A DNA stretch of 64,000 nucleotides from Sphingobacterium sp. (GTDB taxonomy: Bacteria; Bacteroidota; Bacteroidia; Sphingobacteriales; Sphingobacteriaceae): assembly GCA_031286695.1 (NCBI GenBank), contig JAITTY010000020.1, positions 62,001 to 126,000 of the forward strand. Reading direction: 5' to 3'. This document shows positions 60,608 to 64,000 of the stretch, piece after piece. Below the pieces are notes generated by a model. It did no database searches. It was not told the origin of the DNA and saw only the letters and a program-made list of their open reading frames with translations. Within the stretch, counting starts at the first letter, position 1, and each line of letters starts with the position of its first letter. The position numbers and the translations under genes are program-made.

Positions 60608-60638
60608 CAAAAATATAAAAAGTAACATGTTGGGCAAA
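60608..60638 (-). promoter_or_regulatory. Consensus promoter with operator-like palindrome for the tetR-RND operon
   Basis: On the minus strand: TTTG (complement of 60635-60638), exactly 19 nt, then TATTTTTG (complement of 60608-60615). Perfect Bacteroidota consensus. An 8-bp palindrome, AACATGTT at 60624-60631, lies in the spacer, where a bound repressor would block polymerase. Confidence 0.7.
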
Positions 60639-60681
60639 ATAAATTTTGAAATTGTAATAATTTTGATATTAACCTGACAAC

Positions 60682-60713
60682 AAAAAAGGCAAACTATCAA
60701 GTTTGCCTTTTAT
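60682..60713 (-). terminator. Terminator of the Nudix-type regulator gene
   Basis: AAAGGCAAAC at 60685-60694 pairs with GTTTGCCTTT at 60701-60710; the minus strand continues into a T run. Confidence 0.85.
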
Positions 60714-60729
60714 TATACGAACAGATCTG

Positions 60730-61401
60730 TTAGAATGCGACCGTGTTCTGGAAATGTTTTAAAAACTTTCGTTTATCCAGTTTATAGAGCCTTGCTGCAC
60801 GATAGGCAACTCCCGTCTGAACTTCGTCGAGTTCTTTTAGAAAGCCATAATTCTGCATTTTCTTTCTAAAATTGCGTTTATCGAGTGGTTTATTCAAGAT
60901 CCCCTCATACACCAGCTGTAGCTGGGTGAGCGTAAATTTTTCGGGTAGCAGCTCGAAAGCAATCGGCTTATATGCAAGGCGCCGCTGCAACCGCTCCAGA
61001 CAGAGGTCCAGAATCTGCTTATGGTCAAATGCTAGTTCAGGTACATTCCGAACGGGGAACCATTTCGCCTGTTTCATATAGTTTGTAACAGGTTTGGTTT
61101 TCAATTTGGTATTATCCAGCTGCACGAGGGCATAATAAGCCACCGTCAGAATGCGCCCCTTTGGATGCCGTTTTAATCCGGCAAAGGAATGCAGTTGATC
61201 CATAAATACATCTTTCAAACCTGTATTCTCATACAAAATTCGTTTTACGGCATCTTCCATCTCTTCGTCATTATCCACGAAAAAACCTGGCAATGCCCAC
61301 CAATCCTTAAAAGGATATTCATTTCTTTCGGCCAAAAGAACTTTTAATTCTCCTTCGTGAAAGCCTAATATGACACAGTCAACGGTAAAATTACTATACA
61401 A
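60730..61401 (-). CDS. NrtR-like transcription regulator (Nudix domain plus winged helix)
   Basis: A 223-aa protein beginning Y-S-N-F-T-V-D-C-V-I-L-G-F, the usual start of this group. Seen: an N-terminal Nudix fold (1-140) whose box region (about 39-62) reads G-F-F-V-D-N-D-E-E-M-E-D-A-V-K-R-I-L-Y-E-N-T-G-L; the canonical R-E-x-x-E-E is degraded to K-R-x-x-Y-E-N, arguing against catalysis. The C-terminal 80 residues (F-T-L-T-Q-L-Q-L-V-Y-E) form the winged helix. Known: such regulators bind sugar or nucleotide effectors, for example the arabinose regulator of Bacteroides. Start is TTG at 61401 (upstream stop in frame). Divergent from pfkA. Confidence 0.9.
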   Translation of the reverse strand: MYSNFTVDCVILGFHEGELKVLLAERNEYPFKDWWALPGFFVDNDEEMEDAVKRILYENTGLKDVFMDQLHSFAGLKRHPKGRILTVAYYALVQLDNTKLKTKPVTNYMKQAKWFPVRNVPELAFDHKQILDLCLERLQRRLAYKPIAFELLPEKFTLTQLQLVYEGILNKPLDKRNFRKKMQNYGFLKELDEVQTGVAYRAARLYKLDKRKFLKHFQNTVAF

Positions 61402-61525
61402 AACTTCTAAATTTATTTATGTGCAATATACTGAGCTAAATTTAGCGGTTACTAATCATCGGGTTATCTGTAACAATTATACGCTTCCTAAACGTGATGC
61501 GCAAAAAAATATTGAAAAATTTATT

Positions 61526-61544
61526 CAAAGTGTAGAATATACAC
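61526..61544 (+). promoter_or_regulatory. Operator-like 19-bp site between the Nudix-type regulator and pfkA
   Basis: CAAAGTGTAGAATATACAC, with inverted repeat AGTGTA-N5-TACACT at 61529-61545. It matches the minus-strand site at 37870-37888 at 17 of 19 positions. It lies 40 nt before pfkA and in the shared region with the regulator gene. Confidence 0.6.
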
Positions 61545-61583
61545 TATAAAAATCTTATATTCGTAAAACCTAAAATATAGCGT

Positions 61584-62564
61584 GTGATAAAAGAAATTAA
61601 AAAAATAGGTGTATTGACGTCGGGAGGTGATGCTCCTGGTATGAATGCCTGTATTCGTGCTGTTGTTCGAACAGCATTACATAAAGGATTGCAAGTAACG
61701 GGTATTTATCAAGGATACCAAGGTCTGATCGATGCAAATTTCATAGAAATGGATACGCGTTCGGTCAGCAATATTATACAACGTGGTGGTACGATATTAA
61801 AAACAGCACGTTGCATGGAATTCAAGACGCCGGAAGGCCGTCAAAAGGGATATGACAACCTAGTCGCTGCCGGAGTAGATGCTTTGGTGGTCATTGGTGG
61901 TGATGGTACCTTTACAGGTGCTAACTTCTTCTCCAAAGAATTTGAAATACCTATTATAGGTATACCAGGTACGATAGACAACGATCTTTACGGCTCAGAT
62001 TATACCATAGGTTACGATACGGCCAACAACACGGTTATCGAAGCGATTGATAAAATCAGAGATACTGCGGCGTCACATGAACGTCTTTTCTTTGTTGAAG
62101 TGATGGGCCGCGATTCAGGTTGTATCGCTTTAAATGCCGGTATTGCTGGCGGAGCCGAAGCAATCTTACTTCCAGAGAAAGAAACAGCCATTGACGATCT
62201 AATCCGTCATTTAGAAGACGGGGCCATCAAGAAGAAATCGTCGTCTATAGTTATTGTTGCAGAAGGCGACCAAAACGGTGGCGCTTATTATGTCGCAAAA
62301 AAAGTAAAAGAAAAGTTTGATCATTACGACACGAAAGTTAGTATATTAGGGCATTTGCAACGGGGTGGTTCTCCAACGAGTTTCGATCGCGTGCTTGCGA
62401 GTAGATTGGGCTTTGCTGCTGTCAATGAATTATTGGCCGGAAACACACGAGTTACGGTTGGGCTCCGTGGTAATGAAATCAAGACAACTCCAATTGAAGA
62501 AGCAATCAGCAATAAGGAAATTAAACTTAGCCCTGATTTATTGGAAATGGCTGAGATTTTATAA
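61584..62564 (+). CDS. pfkA: 6-phosphofructokinase
   Basis: ATP-dependent glycolytic kinase, fructose-6-phosphate to fructose-1,6-bisphosphate; 326 aa. Seen: ATP-site G-G-D-A-P-G-M-N at 14-21, G-G-D-G-T-F near 107, P-G-T-I-D-N-D (catalytic Asp) near 128 and M-G-R-x-S-G-type segment near 172. GTG start at 61584. Gap to the kinase-like gene is 17 nt; gapA follows, so a three-gene glycolysis-centred cluster. Confidence 0.96.
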   Translation: MIKEIKKIGVLTSGGDAPGMNACIRAVVRTALHKGLQVTGIYQGYQGLIDANFIEMDTRSVSNIIQRGGTILKTARCMEFKTPEGRQKGYDNLVAAGVDALVVIGGDGTFTGANFFSKEFEIPIIGIPGTIDNDLYGSDYTIGYDTANNTVIEAIDKIRDTAASHERLFFVEVMGRDSGCIALNAGIAGGAEAILLPEKETAIDDLIRHLEDGAIKKKSSSIVIVAEGDQNGGAYYVAKKVKEKFDHYDTKVSILGHLQRGGSPTSFDRVLASRLGFAAVNELLAGNTRVTVGLRGNEIKTTPIEEAISNKEIKLSPDLLEMAEIL

Positions 62565-62581
62565 TCATAATTTGAACAGAC

Positions 62582-63433
62582 ATGATAGCAGTAGTATATA
62601 GTGGGTCTCGATTTTCAGACTGGAGATTGGCTGACAAGGGTCGGATCACGACGGGGTTCCGCATGAACGGGATCAATCCTTATCTTCAAGATGAGCGCTC
62701 CATACTACAGCATCTGCATAAAAACACCAATCTGATCAACAATGCCGAAAAAATCAGACGGATCTATTTTTTTGGTGCCGGATCATCGTCGAAGGAACGT
62801 AAGGATAAAATAAAAAACGTCCTGGAACGTTTTTTCGTCAATGCGCGTGTACGGGTTGATCATGATGTCATTGCTTCGGCAATTTCGACTTTCGGCGACG
62901 AAAGAGGAATTATTGGCATCATTGGCAGTGGATCAAATGCAGCTTATTATACAGGGAAAAAAATCATTGACAACAACTATGGTCTAGGTTATATTCTGGC
63001 CGATGAGGGGGCGACAAACTGGAATAGCCAGCAACTGCTCAAACATTACATGACAGATACCTTACCTGTTGATCTGCGGGACAAACTGGAAAGAGAATTT
63101 AACATCGATAAGAAAACCATTCTGGAAAGGGTGTATATTGCCCCACAGCCGACAAATTTTCTGAATTCATTTACCGACTTTGTCCTCGAAAATAAGGATC
63201 ATCTATTCATCAGTCAATTGGTTAAAAATGGGCTTCGCACGTTTATCAAAACCTACATCAAGCCTTTAATGAAAGAATATCCGGACAGTGATGTAAACTT
63301 TACGGGTTCAGTAGCGTTTAATTATGAGCACTTACTTCGGGAAGTTGCTACAGAGGAATTTAATATCAGTATTGGTACCGTTGTAAAGGAACCGATACAC
63401 AATTTAATTAAATATTATATCAATAAAAATTAA
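62582..63433 (+). CDS. N-acetylglucosamine kinase-like protein (BadF/BadG fold)
   Basis: A 283-aa ASKHA-fold protein. Seen: V-Y-S-G-S-R-F-S-D-W near residues 5-14, G-A-G-S-S-S-K near 65, G-I-I-G-S-G-S-N-A-A-Y (phosphate-binding) near 116 and Y-I-L-A-D-E-G-A-T-N-W. The start of the domain has lost the usual D-G-G-x-T-K motif (reads S-G-S-R-F-S-D), so activity should be tested. Known relatives phosphorylate GlcNAc. It lies between pfkA and gapA in one transcript direction. Confidence 0.82.
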   Translation: MIAVVYSGSRFSDWRLADKGRITTGFRMNGINPYLQDERSILQHLHKNTNLINNAEKIRRIYFFGAGSSSKERKDKIKNVLERFFVNARVRVDHDVIASAISTFGDERGIIGIIGSGSNAAYYTGKKIIDNNYGLGYILADEGATNWNSQQLLKHYMTDTLPVDLRDKLEREFNIDKKTILERVYIAPQPTNFLNSFTDFVLENKDHLFISQLVKNGLRTFIKTYIKPLMKEYPDSDVNFTGSVAFNYEHLLREVATEEFNISIGTVVKEPIHNLIKYYINKN

Positions 63434-63437
63434 GAAT

Positions 63438-64000
63438 ATGAAAATTGGAATTAACGGATTTGGCCGTATTGGTCGTTTAGCATTCAGAGCGGCTATCAAT
63501 CGTCCAGAAATTGAAATTGTTGGTATCAATGACTTAGTTGAACCAGATTATATGGCTTATATGTTGAAATATGATTCAACACATGGCAAATTTGACGGTT
63601 CTGTAGAAGTAAAAGACGGTAACTTGGTTGTTAACGGAAAAACTATCCGTGTTACAGCTGAGAAAGATCCGGCAAACTTGAAATGGAATGAAGTAGGTGC
63701 TGAAGTAATCATCGAATCTACAGGTTTCTTCTTGACACAAGAGTTGGCTCAAAAACACATCGATGCAGGTGCTAAAAAAGTGGTGATGTCTGCTCCAGCG
63801 AAAGATGACACTCCTACTTTCGTAATGGGTGTAAACCACAAAGAATTGAAAGCTGATCAACACATCGTTTCAAACGCTTCATGTACAACAAACTGTTTAG
63901 CTCCTATCGCTAAAGTATTAAACGATAAATTTGGTATCGTTGAAGGTTTGATGACAACAGTACACGCGGTTACAGCAACGCAAAAAACTGTAGACGGTCC
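63438..64000 (+). CDS. gapA: Glyceraldehyde-3-phosphate dehydrogenase, 3'-truncated by the window edge
   Basis: NAD-dependent glycolytic enzyme; the first 187 codons are visible and the frame runs off the window. Seen: N-G-F-G-R-I-G-R near residue 6, the NAD-binding S-T-G-F-F-L, and the catalytic Cys149 in S-N-A-S-C-T-T-N-C. The usual type I start M-K-I-G-I-N-G-F-G-R. It begins 4 nt after the kinase-like stop, so is in the same operon as pfkA. Codon use is more biased to T/A and the repeated G-T codons look like a highly expressed gene. Confidence 0.97.
   Translation, partial: MKIGINGFGRIGRLAFRAAINRPEIEIVGINDLVEPDYMAYMLKYDSTHGKFDGSVEVKDGNLVVNGKTIRVTAEKDPANLKWNEVGAEVIIESTGFFLTQELAQKHIDAGAKKVVMSAPAKDDTPTFVMGVNHKELKADQHIVSNASCTTNCLAPIAKVLNDKFGIVEGLMTTVHAVTATQKTVDG

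Overview
The window looks like chromosome from a Sphingobacterium-like member of the Sphingobacteriaceae (Bacteroidota). The main signs are several promoters of the phylum's own type (TTTG, about 19-21 nt, TAnnTTTG), AT-rich intergenic DNA with few Shine-Dalgarno sites, a 50-residue ribosomal protein of the THX family, DUF4954 and DUF3467 proteins, and Bacteroidota-style Nudix-type and AraC-type regulators. No rRNA, tRNA, insertion sequence, prophage, integrase, CRISPR array or toxin-antitoxin pair was seen, so it reads as stable core chromosome with one catabolic cluster.

Layout. 1-3.7 kb: the end of a fumarylacetoacetase-family gene, then a methionine ABC importer (metN-metI-metQ) and a small SEC-C protein. 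3.7-8.9 kb: an exported alpha/beta hydrolase, a dicarboxylate symporter, a divergent ferredoxin/LuxC-like reductase pair, and an ftsE without ftsX. 9-13 kb: grpE-dnaJ, a small beta-barrel protein, an NlpC/P60 hydrolase and a universal stress protein. 13.2-19.5 kb (minus strand): an rRNA m5C methyltransferase, a substrate-binding-like lipoprotein, guaA, pyrF, a TlpA-type thioredoxin and an RluA-type pseudouridine synthase. 19.5-26.9 kb: panB, a membrane protein, the THX protein and a first RND efflux operon. 27-28.3 kb: a small unknown and an acyl-ACP thioesterase.

28.3-37.8 kb is the most distinctive region: eight minus-strand genes closely packed in one direction. In transcription order they encode an FGE-fold protein, a Tat-signal Gfo/Idh/MocA oxidoreductase, ApbE, a Tat-like-signal TIM-barrel isomerase, an NHS-family transporter, a GMC oxidoreductase, a second Tat-signal Gfo/Idh/MocA protein and a gluconate-2-dehydrogenase subunit-3 lipoprotein. 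This fits oxidation of glycosides or cyclitols outside the cytoplasm. The DNA before it carries a 19-bp site that is almost identical to one between the Nudix-type regulator and pfkA at 61.5 kb, which suggests one regulon linking this pathway to glycolysis.

38-50 kb: two lipoproteins, rplU-rpmA, an M13 peptidase, a GNAT-nitrilase fusion, an 11-bp tandem repeat, DUF3467, an M42 peptidase, lgt, a lone trpB, an L,D-transpeptidase-fold protein and an AraC regulator with a metal-binding-like N-terminus. 50-54.2 kb: a DUF4954 beta-helix protein directly downstream of glmS. 54.2-60.6 kb: a second RND efflux operon led by its own TetR regulator. 60.7-64 kb: the Nudix-type regulator divergent from pfkA, an N-acetylglucosamine-kinase-like gene and the start of gapA.

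All functional statements rest on reading motifs and gene order; no database search was run.
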